Shown here: piece after piece, positions 44,578 to 53,992 of the stretch
Numbering within the stretch: position 1 is the first letter of the stretch
Layout of the letters: every line of letters starts with the position of its first letter
Source of the DNA: Lachnospiraceae bacterium NK4A144
GTDB lineage: Bacteria; Bacillota; Clostridia; Lachnospirales; Lachnospiraceae
DNA: 64,000 nt
Assembly (NCBI GenBank): GCA_000424365.1
Contig: AUJT01000001.1
Coordinates: forward strand, 248,001 to 312,000
Reading direction: 5' to 3'
The notes under the pieces: model-generated
The model's input: the letters and a program-made list of their open reading frames with translations, nothing else
Databases searched by the model: none
What the model was told of the DNA's origin: nothing
Program-made: the position numbers and the translations under genes

Positions 44578-46095
44578 ATGAAAAAAATGCAGAGAATGTT
44601 TAATTGGCTAAAAGCCACGATAATATTCCTGCTCTTCACGTTATGTATGACAGGATGCGGTGCGATCTCCGACGGAGACTACACCGCATCTGTTGCTTTA
44701 ACGGGAGGCAGTGGGAAAGCCTACATTGAAAGTCCATGCAGGATCACGGTAAAGGACGGAAAGGCATCGGCAGATATTATATGGAGCAGTAAAAACTATG
44801 ACTATATGATAGTTGACGGCGAAACATATACACCGGTAAATACCGAGGGAAATTCCGAATTTATCATACCTGTAAGTCTCGATAAGGATATGCAGGTACA
44901 GGCAGATACGGTTGCCATGAGTACTCCGCATCTCATTGACTACACCATCAGATTTTCTCTGATTAAAGACGGCGAAACAGCAAAAAATGATAATGCTGCC
45001 GGAGATCAGGAATATGCTGCAGGTGGACAGGATCTTTCCGCGCCTGAAATCCCGGGTTTAGAATACCTTTCTACAGATAAAAATGATTTTGCGAAGTGTT
45101 TTGCCATACACAGGTATTCTGATGGCTTCTCATTGATCTCCATTGATGATGGCAGAAAATATCTGATCGTACCGGAAAATTCTGACAAAAAAGATGTCAT
45201 AAAAAATCTGCCGGAGAATGTGATCCCGCTTAATAAGCCTTTAGACAGTATCTACCTTGCGTCATCAAATGTTATGTGCCAGTTTGATGCGATAGATTCT
45301 GTTAACAGTATCATCTTGTCCGGAATCGATGGTGATGAATGGTACATCGACTCTGCGAGACAGGCAATGGAAAGCGGTCAGATAACTTACGGCGGCAAAT
45401 ACAGCGCTCCGGATTATGAGCTTATGGTTTCCACCGGTATTGATCTCGCGATAGAAAATACCATGATCCTTCATGTACCGAAAGTATTGGAAAAAATAGA
45501 AAAACTCGGAATTCCGGTATTCATAGACCGCTCAAGCTACGAGACCGAGCCTCTTGGAAGATGCGAATGGGTGAAAGTATATGGGGTCATCTCGGGTAAA
45601 GAAACTCTTGCAGCAGACGCATTTGCTTCGCAAAAAGCACTTGTTGATAGTCTTTCATCAATAGAGCCAACCGGTAAAAAAATTGCCATATTTTCCGTTA
45701 ATTCAAACCATCAGATCATAACCCGCCGTAAAAACGACTACTTTGCAAAGATGGTAGAGATGGCGGGAGGCGTGTATCTGGCTCCTGACGAAAATGCTTC
45801 CGGCAAGGGCAATTCACAGCAGACTATCAGTACGGAAGACTTTTATGCCTATGCAGATAAGGCAGATATCCTGATCTACAATGCAACTATCGAGGGTGCG
45901 CCGGATTCTTTACAGGAATTGATGGATAAAGATAATACTTTTTCAAATTTTGATGCCTTCAAGTCAGAAAATGTATACTTTACTGACAAATCTCTTTACC
46001 AATATGCTGATAAAACAGGTACAATAATCAGTGATCTAAGTAAAATAATAAATGATGAAACGGAAGATACCGGTTTCTTTCATAAGTTAAAGTAG
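44578..46095 (+). CDS. Corrinoid or metal-chelate binding lipoprotein
   Basis: A 505-residue lipoprotein (lipobox MTGC). Residues about 27-125 hold a NEAT-like / iron-transport-associated domain, with GGSGKAYIESPC, WSSKNYDYMIVDG and ADTVAMSTPHLIDYTI. Residues about 155-490 are a BtuF-type periplasmic-binding fold (PVFIDRSSYETEPLGRCEWV, GKKIAIFSVNSN). It starts 3 nt after cbiK, with the permease and ATPase behind it, so it is the substrate-binding part of this ABC importer. The riboswitch points to a corrinoid or cobalt complex. Confidence 0.85.
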   Translation: MKKMQRMFNWLKATIIFLLFTLCMTGCGAISDGDYTASVALTGGSGKAYIESPCRITVKDGKASADIIWSSKNYDYMIVDGETYTPVNTEGNSEFIIPVSLDKDMQVQADTVAMSTPHLIDYTIRFSLIKDGETAKNDNAAGDQEYAAGGQDLSAPEIPGLEYLSTDKNDFAKCFAIHRYSDGFSLISIDDGRKYLIVPENSDKKDVIKNLPENVIPLNKPLDSIYLASSNVMCQFDAIDSVNSIILSGIDGDEWYIDSARQAMESGQITYGGKYSAPDYELMVSTGIDLAIENTMILHVPKVLEKIEKLGIPVFIDRSSYETEPLGRCEWVKVYGVISGKETLAADAFASQKALVDSLSSIEPTGKKIAIFSVNSNHQIITRRKNDYFAKMVEMAGGVYLAPDENASGKGNSQQTISTEDFYAYADKADILIYNATIEGAPDSLQELMDKDNTFSNFDAFKSENVYFTDKSLYQYADKTGTIISDLSKIINDETEDTGFFHKLK

Positions 46096-46103
46096 GATAA
46101 ATC

Positions 46104-47126
46104 ATGCAGAAAAAGTCAAAAGGGCGTGTAGCAGAAGTTTTTGGGATACTGACGATCCTTGTCATTGCTTCTTTTTTATTGAATCTATGTATCGGTACGG
46201 TAAAAGTAGATCTTACGGATATTTTCAGGATCATTTTTACCGGTGCCGGTGATGAGAAAAGCAGAAATATAATAATGGATATACGTCTTCCGAGAGCTCT
46301 TATGACAGTTATTCTTGGAGGAGGTCTGGCAGTTTCGGGCTTTTTATTACAGACGTTTTTTGCAAATCCAATTGCAGGACCGTATATACTCGGTATTTCG
46401 TCCGGAGCAAAGATGGCAGTTGCGCTTTTCCTTATCTTTGTTGTGGGAAGTACCGGGAGATCGTCTTCTTTTTTACTGGTTCTAACAGCTTTTGCAGGAG
46501 CACTCATAGCGACCGGATTCATAATACTGATTTCTTCGCATGTAAAAAATATGGCATCACTTCTCGCTGCCGGTATAATGATCGGATATATTTGCAGCGC
46601 TGTTACGGATTTTTTGATCGCCTTTGCAGATGACTCGGATATAGTAAATCTTCACAGCTGGTCTCAGGGAAGCTTTTCCGGTGCGGATATGAGCGGAGCA
46701 ATGTATTGTCTCGTGATCGTTGGTGTTTCGATGTTTTTTGTAATGATGCTGTCAAAAAGCCTGGATGCTTTCAGGCTTGGAGAAAACTATGCGAGAAGTG
46801 TCGGCGTAAATATCAGGATTTGTCGTGTTATGATCATTATTTTGTCCAGCCTTCTTTCGGCGTGTGTGACAGCCTATGCCGGACCGGTTTCTTTTATCGG
46901 CATTGCGGTTCCTTTTCTAATGAGAGAAGCGTTAAAGTCCTCAAAGCCTGTGATACTGATCCCGGCATCTTTTTTGTCAGGATCTGTATTTTGTCTTATA
47001 AGCGATTTTCTGGCACGCCGTATATTTGCTCCGACAGAGCTGAATATCTCGGCTGTGACATCCCTTTTCGGTGCACCGATCGTGATACTAATGATAGTCA
47101 GGAGATACCGAAGCCATGAAAATTGA
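46104..47126 (+). CDS. FecCD/BtuC-type ABC permease
   Basis: A 340-residue membrane protein with about nine or ten helices. Family landmarks are DIRLPRALMTVILGGGLAVS, NPIAGPYILGISSGAK, WSQGSFSG and ACVTAYAGPVSFIGIAVPF. It imports corrinoids, haem or siderophore complexes together with the lipoprotein before it and the ATPase behind it (10-nt overlap). B12-riboswitch control favours cobalamin or its precursors. Confidence 0.92.
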   Translation: MQKKSKGRVAEVFGILTILVIASFLLNLCIGTVKVDLTDIFRIIFTGAGDEKSRNIIMDIRLPRALMTVILGGGLAVSGFLLQTFFANPIAGPYILGISSGAKMAVALFLIFVVGSTGRSSSFLLVLTAFAGALIATGFIILISSHVKNMASLLAAGIMIGYICSAVTDFLIAFADDSDIVNLHSWSQGSFSGADMSGAMYCLVIVGVSMFFVMMLSKSLDAFRLGENYARSVGVNIRICRVMIIILSSLLSACVTAYAGPVSFIGIAVPFLMREALKSSKPVILIPASFLSGSVFCLISDFLARRIFAPTELNISAVTSLFGAPIVILMIVRRYRSHEN

Positions 47127-47862
47127 TAGATTAAAAGCCGGTTATCGAAAAAAGATCATTATAAATGAATTTAGTCTGGAAATTGATAAAGGAGAGATCA
47201 TTTCCCTTATCGGTCCTAACGGTGGCGGAAAATCAACGCTCTTAAAAAGTATTTCGGGACAGATAAATCCTCTAAGCGGCAGTGTTTATATAGGAAAAGA
47301 GGATATCCGGAATATTTCTCTTAAGAAATTGTCTAAGCGCATGTCAATTATCACGACAGAGAGAGTCAGAACCCAGCATATGACCTGCAGAGACGTGGTT
47401 CTGTCAGGAAGACTTCCGTATAGTGACAGCTTTGGTCTTTTTAATGATACTGATCAAAGAGCCGCTGACAAGGCGATGGAGCTCATGAAGATAAGCAAAC
47501 TCTCAGATGAATCCTATGAAGAATTAAGCGACGGACAGAAACAGAGAGCACTTATCGCGAGGGCAATCTGCCAGGAGCCGGAATATATGATCATGGATGA
47601 GCCGACGTCTTATCTGGACATCCGTTACAAACTGGAACTTATGGAAGTCCTTCGTAAGCTATCCTCGGAGGGCATGACGATGATCGCCTCTCTGCATGAG
47701 CCCCAGCTTGCTCTGAGTATTTCGGACCGGCTGCTTCTGGTCCACGAAGACGGAAATATTCAGGTCTCTGCCCCTGATGAAGTGATTCAAACCGGATTGA
47801 TTAAGGATTTATACGGACTTACCGATGAAATGTATGAAACCGTTAAAAAGACATTTATTTAA
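47116..47862 (+). CDS. ABC transporter ATP-binding protein (BtuD/FecE type)
   Basis: A 248-residue ATPase. Walker A is GPNGGGKST (residues 34-42), the signature reads LSDGQKQRALIARAI, and Walker B with the catalytic Glu is YMIMDEPTS. A D-loop (YLD) and switch His (SLHEPQ) follow. It overlaps the permease gene by 11 nt and completes the B12-regulated importer. Confidence 0.93.
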   Translation: MKIDRLKAGYRKKIIINEFSLEIDKGEIISLIGPNGGGKSTLLKSISGQINPLSGSVYIGKEDIRNISLKKLSKRMSIITTERVRTQHMTCRDVVLSGRLPYSDSFGLFNDTDQRAADKAMELMKISKLSDESYEELSDGQKQRALIARAICQEPEYMIMDEPTSYLDIRYKLELMEVLRKLSSEGMTMIASLHEPQLALSISDRLLLVHEDGNIQVSAPDEVIQTGLIKDLYGLTDEMYETVKKTFI

Positions 47863-47954
47863 CTCTTTGACATTGTTCTTTAGAAATTGTATCCTAGAAG
47901 AGCTGTTTTAAAAAATGGTTTAATTTCTAATTTTAGAAAGGAATTATTATTTAC

Positions 47955-48875
47955 ATGGGTATTGTAGTAATTGGCGCAACAATGGTTGATATCAAGGGCT
48001 ATCCTGATTGTCAGTATATCCCCGGAGGAAGAAACGCAGGTAAGATCGTTCAGGTTCATGGCGGTGTTTCCAGAAATATCGCAGAGGATATCGCAAATGT
48101 GGAGCTTAAGCCTACTTTTGTAACTGCTCTTGATAAAGGACCGCTCAGCACTGACGTACTTAACAAGCTGAAGCGTCATCATGTAAATACAGACTATACA
48201 GTTATTTGTGAGAATGGTCTCGGTACATGGCTTGCAGTATTTGATAATGACGGTGACGTGACAGCAGCGATCTCCAGCAGACCTGATCTCTCCGGCATCG
48301 GCGATCTCCTTGATGAAAAGGGAGATGAGATCATTTCAAATGCAGACAGCGTAACCGTTGAGATCGATATGGATTCATCTATCGTTAAGAAGATCCTTAA
48401 GCTCGCTGAGAAGAATAAGAAAAAGGTTTTTGCAGTTGTTTCCAATATGTCTATCGCGATCGAGCGTCGTGACCTTGTACAGAAGACAGACTGTTTCGTA
48501 TGTAACGATGATGAAGCAGGACTTTTCTTCTCGGACAACTATTCCGACAAGACTCCGGAAGAGCTTGCTGAGATCATCAGCACAAAGATCAAGGCTGCTA
48601 AGATCAAGCGCATGGTAGTTACCATGGGGGGAAAGGGAGCCGTTTACGCAGAGGAAAACGGTAATTACGGTGTATGTCCTCCGGTTCCTGTTGCAGTTAT
48701 CGATACTACCGGTGCCGGCGACGCGTTCTTCTCAGGTGTTACCATCGGAATGACATACGGTAAATCACTGGCTGATTCCTGCCGTATCGGTGCAAGACTT
48801 GCATCTTCCGTTATTTCTAATAAGGAAAATGTATGCCCGAGATTCCTTCCTGAGGAATTTGGCTTAAAGGTTTAA
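47955..48875 (+). CDS. PfkB-family carbohydrate or nucleoside kinase
   Basis: A 306-residue ribokinase-fold enzyme. The first signature is GGVSRNIAEDIANV (residues 38-51) and the second, with the catalytic Asp and anion hole, is IDTTGAGDAFFSGVT (near 252). VTMGGKGAVYAE precedes it. The substrate is uncertain; the overall style is compatible with a pseudouridine-kinase-like member. It stands alone behind the B12 operon with an AGAAAGGA ribosome site. Confidence 0.85.
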   Translation: MGIVVIGATMVDIKGYPDCQYIPGGRNAGKIVQVHGGVSRNIAEDIANVELKPTFVTALDKGPLSTDVLNKLKRHHVNTDYTVICENGLGTWLAVFDNDGDVTAAISSRPDLSGIGDLLDEKGDEIISNADSVTVEIDMDSSIVKKILKLAEKNKKKVFAVVSNMSIAIERRDLVQKTDCFVCNDDEAGLFFSDNYSDKTPEELAEIISTKIKAAKIKRMVVTMGGKGAVYAEENGNYGVCPPVPVAVIDTTGAGDAFFSGVTIGMTYGKSLADSCRIGARLASSVISNKENVCPRFLPEEFGLKV

Positions 48876-48974
48876 GTTGCATTGCATTTTTGAGGAAACA
48901 ATCTGATTTTCTTTATGTTTTCCTAAACGAACATCGTAATTTTTTGGTAACATATACGTAACGCTCAAGGGTTC

Positions 48975-49030
48975 CACGGTACAGACTTAAATGTTCGATC
49001 TGAGGGGATACCGTGATACAAAAGGGGTTA
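48975..49030 (+). promoter_or_regulatory. Hairpin leader of the TPR-GGDEF gene
   Basis: CACGGTA (48975-48981) pairs with TACCGTG (49009-49015), with an inner CAGA/TCTG pair, just before the AAAGGGG ribosome site at 49021. It could hide or expose translation start. No known riboswitch class is recognised. Confidence 0.35.
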
Positions 49031-49035
49031 CGTAT

Positions 49036-50697
49036 ATGGAGAGAAAAAAACACGAAGTGATCATTGATTCGTTGCTCGCAAGCATAGATGAGAAGCGTTC
49101 AGATCTTGATGAAACAGTCATTGATGATCTGGAAGTGCTTCTCGAAATTGCTAAAGAGCAGAATGACGATTATTTATGTGGTTATGCATATTATCATCTG
49201 GCTGAAGCGTACTATTTTCATGATCTTGGCTTAAATGAAACCCGTCATTTTCTTTTAGAGGGTATTCAATATCAGGATCGTTCAGGAAATCACACGCTTG
49301 TGGCCCGTTCTTATAATCTTCTCGCAACTATCGTAAGTCTCGGCGACAATATGATGCTCGCTATGGACAACTACATGACCGCGCTCCGCTATTGTGATGA
49401 AGATGATCATTCTACCAATATCTATGGAATTATCCTTATAAATATCGCAAGTGTATATTTAAAATTAAATGATGCTACTACAGCGATGGATTATCTGAAA
49501 AAAGCCATTCCTTATATAGAAAACTACCGTGAGGATGCTTTGTACGAAAGAAATATCTGCATTAGTTACATCATGATGGCAAATATCTACCTCACGATCA
49601 ATAATGATCTTCATAATGCTCAGAAATGTATACGTCACCTCAGAGAAATTATAGGGCAGGAACGATGTGATACATATCTGGAACATGACATTTGCTTCCT
49701 CGCGCTGGAAATAAGAATGATGAAGGCGCAGAATGATACTGACGGCTATCGTGAAAAAATAAATATGCTGCTTAAGTGTCTCCAGGATGATAATCTGATA
49801 GTCGACGAGATCGAAGATATCTATGAGATCTGTAAAATGCTTTTGGAATTTGATGAGCTGGATGCCTGCTTTGAAGTTGGCAGGATCATTTCGCCCATTA
49901 TAAAAAACGTCCATATTTCAAATATGCGTTTGCAATTTATGTCTCTCCAGATCGAATATCTGAGAAAAAAAGGTAACTTTGAAGAAGCAAACAGATTATG
50001 CGGCCACTATTTTGATATTTCACAGGAAAAGCAAAAAACTGATGCCATAGAATATCTTTTTGCAGTCAATGTACGTAAAAGCGTAGAAGACATGAAAAAG
50101 AAGCAGGCTGATATGAAGCAGGAGAATGACCGGCTATCGCAGCAGGCTGAATTTGACGAGCTTACAGGTCTGCCAAACAGATACAGCTTAAGTCAGATGT
50201 CAGATATGCTCTTTGACAGGGCAAATAGGGAACACAGGTCTCTTGCTGTGGAAATATTTGATATCGACTGCTTTAAGCAGTTCAACGATACGTTTGGACA
50301 TCAGGCAGGAGATAAGTGTCTGAAAAAGGTATCTGAGGCGGTCAGAGGTTTCTGCAAGTCCCATGAGCATATTTATGCAGCTCGTTACGGCGGTGATGAA
50401 TTTATCTTGATGTATCTCGGCAGAAACGACCTGGAAGTGCAGGAACTGGCGGAAGATCTGAGGAAAAGGATATCAGAACTGCATATAGCGAATCCGAATG
50501 CCAGAGAAGCACCTATAATCTCTATTTCGCAAGGAATACGTAATTCTGTTCCTAAAAAGGGAAGCAGGCTATGGGATTATATGTATACGGCTGATAATGC
50601 CTTGTATCAGATAAAGCAGGAGAGAAGAGGCGGTATAATGATCCTTCATAATGCGTATCTTTCAGACAGTTCACTGGCTGATGCTAAGGTAAATTAA
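49036..50697 (+). CDS. TPR-repeat diguanylate cyclase
   Basis: A 553-residue cytosolic protein. Residues about 1-350 are helical repeats of TPR type (YHLAEAYYFHDLG, ARSYNLLATIVSLGDN, IASVYLKLNDATTAMDYLKK). A coiled coil (about 345-375) leads to a GGDEF domain with FDELTGLPNRYSLSQ and the active site ARYGGDEFIL. It should make cyclic di-GMP in response to a protein or peptide bound by the repeats. The ATG at 49036 follows AAAGGGG; an upstream in-frame ATG lies inside the leader hairpin. Confidence 0.88.
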   Translation: MERKKHEVIIDSLLASIDEKRSDLDETVIDDLEVLLEIAKEQNDDYLCGYAYYHLAEAYYFHDLGLNETRHFLLEGIQYQDRSGNHTLVARSYNLLATIVSLGDNMMLAMDNYMTALRYCDEDDHSTNIYGIILINIASVYLKLNDATTAMDYLKKAIPYIENYREDALYERNICISYIMMANIYLTINNDLHNAQKCIRHLREIIGQERCDTYLEHDICFLALEIRMMKAQNDTDGYREKINMLLKCLQDDNLIVDEIEDIYEICKMLLEFDELDACFEVGRIISPIIKNVHISNMRLQFMSLQIEYLRKKGNFEEANRLCGHYFDISQEKQKTDAIEYLFAVNVRKSVEDMKKKQADMKQENDRLSQQAEFDELTGLPNRYSLSQMSDMLFDRANREHRSLAVEIFDIDCFKQFNDTFGHQAGDKCLKKVSEAVRGFCKSHEHIYAARYGGDEFILMYLGRNDLEVQELAEDLRKRISELHIANPNAREAPIISISQGIRNSVPKKGSRLWDYMYTADNALYQIKQERRGGIMILHNAYLSDSSLADAKVN

Positions 50698-50745
50698 AAG
50701 AACTGCGTGAAATCTGTTTACAACGATTTCACGCAGTTCTTTTTG
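50696..50745. terminator. Bidirectional terminator, GGDEF and MarR genes
   Basis: A perfect 19-bp stem, AAAAGAACTGCGTGAAATC (50696-50714) and its complement at 50725-50743, between convergent genes. Confidence 0.9.
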
Positions 50746-50761
50746 TAATTAAAAAAATTCT

Positions 50762-51235
50762 TTACTCAATTATCTTCTGACCGGATTTACGAATTTCTTC
50801 AAAATCGATTTCAGGCATCAGCTCAGTCTTGATGATATGGAGCATATCGTCAAGATTATCAAGTTCCTGCTGAGTAAACCTTTTTTTACAGCGTTTTGCC
50901 ACTGTATCAAGGTATTCCTGACTGATACGATAATATTCCATGTACTTTTCAGTGGGATGGAGATGAAATTCACGCTTATCATCAGGGGACTGCACCTTTG
51001 TGATGTAGCCCTTTTTTATAAGGTTATTTACTTTATACGCAGCATTCGGACTGGAAATCCCCATAAGCTCTGCAAATTCCGAAACAGTTGGATTTTGAAG
51101 TGCCATGATGCATTCCATGCAAAAAGACTCAACGGTAGTAAGAGTAGCCTCTCTTTTTTCAAATCTCGAAAAGATCTGCATATAAAAATAGATACGCATC
51201 GCGCTGTAAACTTCATTCAGCGAATCAGCAAGCAT
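50762..51235 (-). CDS. MarR-family regulator, probably FabT-like
   Basis: A 157-residue winged-helix protein. The recognition region reads SEFAELMGISSPNAAYKVNNLIKKGYITK, followed by the wing SPDDKREFHLHPT (the usual DxRxxxxxLT pattern). It lies downstream of fabZ on the same strand, and similar MarR proteins (FabT) control fatty acid synthesis in Firmicutes, so it probably represses the fab cluster. A GGGAGG site precedes it, and the 229-nt gap before it suggests its own promoter. Confidence 0.78.
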   Translation of the reverse strand: MLADSLNEVYSAMRIYFYMQIFSRFEKREATLTTVESFCMECIMALQNPTVSEFAELMGISSPNAAYKVNNLIKKGYITKVQSPDDKREFHLHPTEKYMEYYRISQEYLDTVAKRCKKRFTQQELDNLDDMLHIIKTELMPEIDFEEIRKSGQKIIE

Positions 51236-51338
51236 GGAAAACCTCCCAAATGTGTATTTTTAGTCACAAAATATTAGTATACAACTTTTTGAGAAAAATT
51301 GTAAATAAAAATTCAGCACAACAATTAATATCGGTTGT

Positions 51339-51371
51339 AACTGTACAGAACCCAGAAGGTCCTATACAGTT
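51339..51371 (-). other. Strong hairpin between fabZ and the MarR gene
   Basis: On the minus strand AACTGTATAGGACC pairs with GGTTCTGTACAGTT (two G-U pairs) around TTCTG. No T run follows. It may protect or process the 3' end of the fab mRNA, or act as an operator. Confidence 0.5.
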
Positions 51372-51464
51372 TCTATCGGTCATAATGAATGTTCATATAA
51401 GTCTCATTTAAAGATAACCTGAGGTTGAATTCCATCGGAAATTCATATAAGACAAGGAAAAACA

Positions 51465-51932
51465 TCATTCTGCGACTGCAAAGACGAGTTCTGCACGACA
51501 TGCAAGCTTGCCATTTACAGTTGCTTTTGCTTTTCCGATACCTACCGGCCCTTTCATTTCAACAACTTCACATGAAAGTTCCAGTACATCACCGGGAGTA
51601 ACCTGCTGCTTAAAACGAGCATTTTTTACTCCACCGAAAAGTGCGATCTTTCCCTTATACTCAGGAAGGGAGAGGAGAGCAACTGCTCCTGTCTGCGCCA
51701 GTGCTTCGAGGATCAGTACGCCGGGCATAACAGGCTGTCCTGGGAAATGTCCCTGGAAGAAAGGCTCATTCATTGTCACGCACTTAATACCCTTAGCCCA
51801 TTTTCCGGATTCATAATCTGTGATCCTGTCAACAAGAGCGAAAGGATAACGATGGGGCAGTATTTCTGCGATCTCTGCAGCTGTGAGTGTGTTAGGTACA
51901 CGTTCTTCTGTATTTTCTATAATTTCGCTCAT
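51465..51932 (-). CDS. fabZ: 3-hydroxyacyl-ACP dehydratase
   Basis: A 155-residue hot-dog-fold enzyme removing water from 3-hydroxyacyl-ACP. The catalytic His is in FFQGHFPGQPVMPGV and the Glu in LILEALAQTGAV, as in FabZ. Last gene of the visible fab operon, 24 nt behind fabF. Confidence 0.95.
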   Translation of the reverse strand: MSEIIENTEERVPNTLTAAEIAEILPHRYPFALVDRITDYESGKWAKGIKCVTMNEPFFQGHFPGQPVMPGVLILEALAQTGAVALLSLPEYKGKIALFGGVKNARFKQQVTPGDVLELSCEVVEMKGPVGIGKAKATVNGKLACRAELVFAVAE

Positions 51933-51956
51933 ATACGATAAACTCCCCTTAAATTA

Positions 51957-53195
51957 TCATTCTGCTTTAGCAAAGATGAGGCATGCATTGTGTCCGCCAA
52001 ATCCAAGGCTGTTGCTCAGTACATAGTGAAGATCAGCATTTCTTCCTTCGTTCGGAACATAATCAAGATCGCACTCCGGATCAGGAGTCTTGTAGCCGAC
52101 TGTCGGAGGGATAAAGCCTTCCTCAAGTGCCTTTACGCAGAATACAGCTTCTACACCGCCTGCACCACCAAGGAGATGTCCTGTCATGGACTTTGTGCTG
52201 GAAACAGCCATTTCCTTTGCATGATCACCAAATACAGCCTTGATAGCAGCTGTCTCGCCGGAATCATTGAGGTGAGTAGATGTACCGTGTGCATTTACAT
52301 AGTCAATATCCTCTGCTTTTAGACCTGCGTCTTTGATAGCGAGCTTCATGCAGGCTGCTCCACCTTCTCCGTTAGGTGAAGGCGCTGTGATGTGGTAAGC
52401 ATCGCAGTTTGAACCGTATCCTACGATCTCAGCAAGGATCTTTGCTCCACGAGCCTTTGCATGCTCATATTCTTCCATAACGAGGACACCTGCACCCTCA
52501 CCCATTACGAATCCGCTGCGCTCTGCATCAAACGGAATGCTTGCGCGATCAGGATCCTCGGAACGGCTGAGAGCTCTCATGCTTGTGAAACCACCGATAG
52601 CGAGAGGTGTGATAGAAGACTCTGTACCACCTGCGATCATCACATCTTCATAGCCATCACGGATTCTGTGGAAAGCATCACCGATAGCATTACTTCCGCC
52701 TGCGCATGCTGTTACAGGGCAGGTGCACATGCCGCGGAATCCGTGGCGGATAGCTACCTGAGCTGCAGCCATATTGGAGATTGTCATAGGGATATAATGA
52801 GGGTTTACACGCTCAAATCCCTTTTCCATACCTCTGCTATGTTCCTGTTCTGTAACATCGATTCCGCCGATACCGCTGGAAATGATAACTCCTGTATCAT
52901 CTGTGGGATTTTCCTTATCAGCGTGGATACCACTCATAGCGATAGCTTCCTCTGCAGCAACTACTGCAAACTGGGCAAAACGCGCCATGCTGCGAGTCTC
53001 TTTCTTAGTAATGACATTAAACGGATCAAAATTTTTTACTTCACCTGCTACCTTTACAGATGATTCAGATGCATCGAAAGCTGTGATGGGAGCGATTCCG
53101 TGACGTCCCTCGCGGATTGACTTCCAGCTTTCTTCTACATTATTTCCGGTAGGATTTACTGTACCGATCCCGGTAATTACAACTCTGCGTCTCAT
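51957..53195 (-). CDS. fabF: 3-oxoacyl-ACP synthase II
   Basis: A 412-residue condensing enzyme that elongates acyl-ACP with malonyl-ACP. The nucleophile is in TACAGGSNAIGDAF, and the two catalytic His are in NAHGTSTHLND and KSMTGHLLGGAG. It starts 19 nt after fabG. Confidence 0.97.
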   Translation of the reverse strand: MRRRVVITGIGTVNPTGNNVEESWKSIREGRHGIAPITAFDASESSVKVAGEVKNFDPFNVITKKETRSMARFAQFAVVAAEEAIAMSGIHADKENPTDDTGVIISSGIGGIDVTEQEHSRGMEKGFERVNPHYIPMTISNMAAAQVAIRHGFRGMCTCPVTACAGGSNAIGDAFHRIRDGYEDVMIAGGTESSITPLAIGGFTSMRALSRSEDPDRASIPFDAERSGFVMGEGAGVLVMEEYEHAKARGAKILAEIVGYGSNCDAYHITAPSPNGEGGAACMKLAIKDAGLKAEDIDYVNAHGTSTHLNDSGETAAIKAVFGDHAKEMAVSSTKSMTGHLLGGAGGVEAVFCVKALEEGFIPPTVGYKTPDPECDLDYVPNEGRNADLHYVLSNSLGFGGHNACLIFAKAE

Positions 53196-53214
53196 ATTTA
53201 TCCTTTCTTAGGGA

Positions 53215-53979
53215 TCACATTCCCATTCCGCCATCTACGCCGATGACCTGACCTGTTATATAGGAAGCTGCATCTGATGCAAAGAAACGAACAACGTTTG
53301 CGACATCTTCGGGAGATCCGCCCTTTTTCATGGGGATTCCTGCAAGGATAGCTTCCTTTGCCTTATCCGGAAGTACAGCAGTCATATCTGTTTCGATAAA
53401 GCCCGGTGCAACTGCATTTACTGTTACATTTCGTCCTGCAAGTTCTTTTGCAAGGCTCTTTGTCATACCGATAACACCGGCCTTACTTGCAGAATAATTA
53501 ACCTGTCCTGCGTTACCATGGATTCCAACTACGCTTGAAATATTGATGATGCGGCCGAAACGCTTACGGATCATTTTTTTCGCAGCAGCGCGGCAGCAGA
53601 AGAAGGTTCCCTTGAGGTTAAGGCCTATAACGCTGTCAAAATCCTCTGTCTTCATACCGATAACGAGGCCGTCTTTTGTACGTCCTGCATTATTAACGAG
53701 GATATCTATACGTCCAAACTGTTCTTCAGCATAGTCGATAAGCGCATTTGCCTGTGCTTCATCTGAAACATCTGCCTGATAGACAAGAACCTGTATTTCC
53801 TTTTCGCCTGCAGCCTCACGGCAAAGTGCAGCTGTTTCTTCTGCTGCAGCTGCGTTTCCTGCATAATTAATGAGTACATTGCAGCCGGATGATGCGAGTG
53901 CAACAGAAATGGCACGTCCAATTCCACGGCTGGCTCCTGTTACCACTGCATTACGTACTGTCAGTTCATTTTCTGCCAT
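53215..53979 (-). CDS. fabG: 3-oxoacyl-ACP reductase
   Basis: A 254-residue short-chain dehydrogenase using NADPH. The cofactor loop is TGASRGIGRAI and the active site is Ser in NISSVVG, Tyr and Lys in YSASKAG. I place the start at 53979 (MAENEL), which has GGGGG about 5 nt upstream; the longer frame starts inside fabD at 54003. Confidence 0.94.
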   Translation of the reverse strand: MAENELTVRNAVVTGASRGIGRAISVALASSGCNVLINYAGNAAAAEETAALCREAAGEKEIQVLVYQADVSDEAQANALIDYAEEQFGRIDILVNNAGRTKDGLVIGMKTEDFDSVIGLNLKGTFFCCRAAAKKMIRKRFGRIINISSVVGIHGNAGQVNYSASKAGVIGMTKSLAKELAGRNVTVNAVAPGFIETDMTAVLPDKAKEAILAGIPMKKGGSPEDVANVVRFFASDAASYITGQVIGVDGGMGM

Positions 53980-53992
53980 TTTATCCCCCGTT

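Noticed and set aside
52461-53063. 200-codon plus-strand frame in fabF
   Set aside because: Antisense to a complete fabF. The composition is rich in Cys, His and Ser, as expected from reversed codons.
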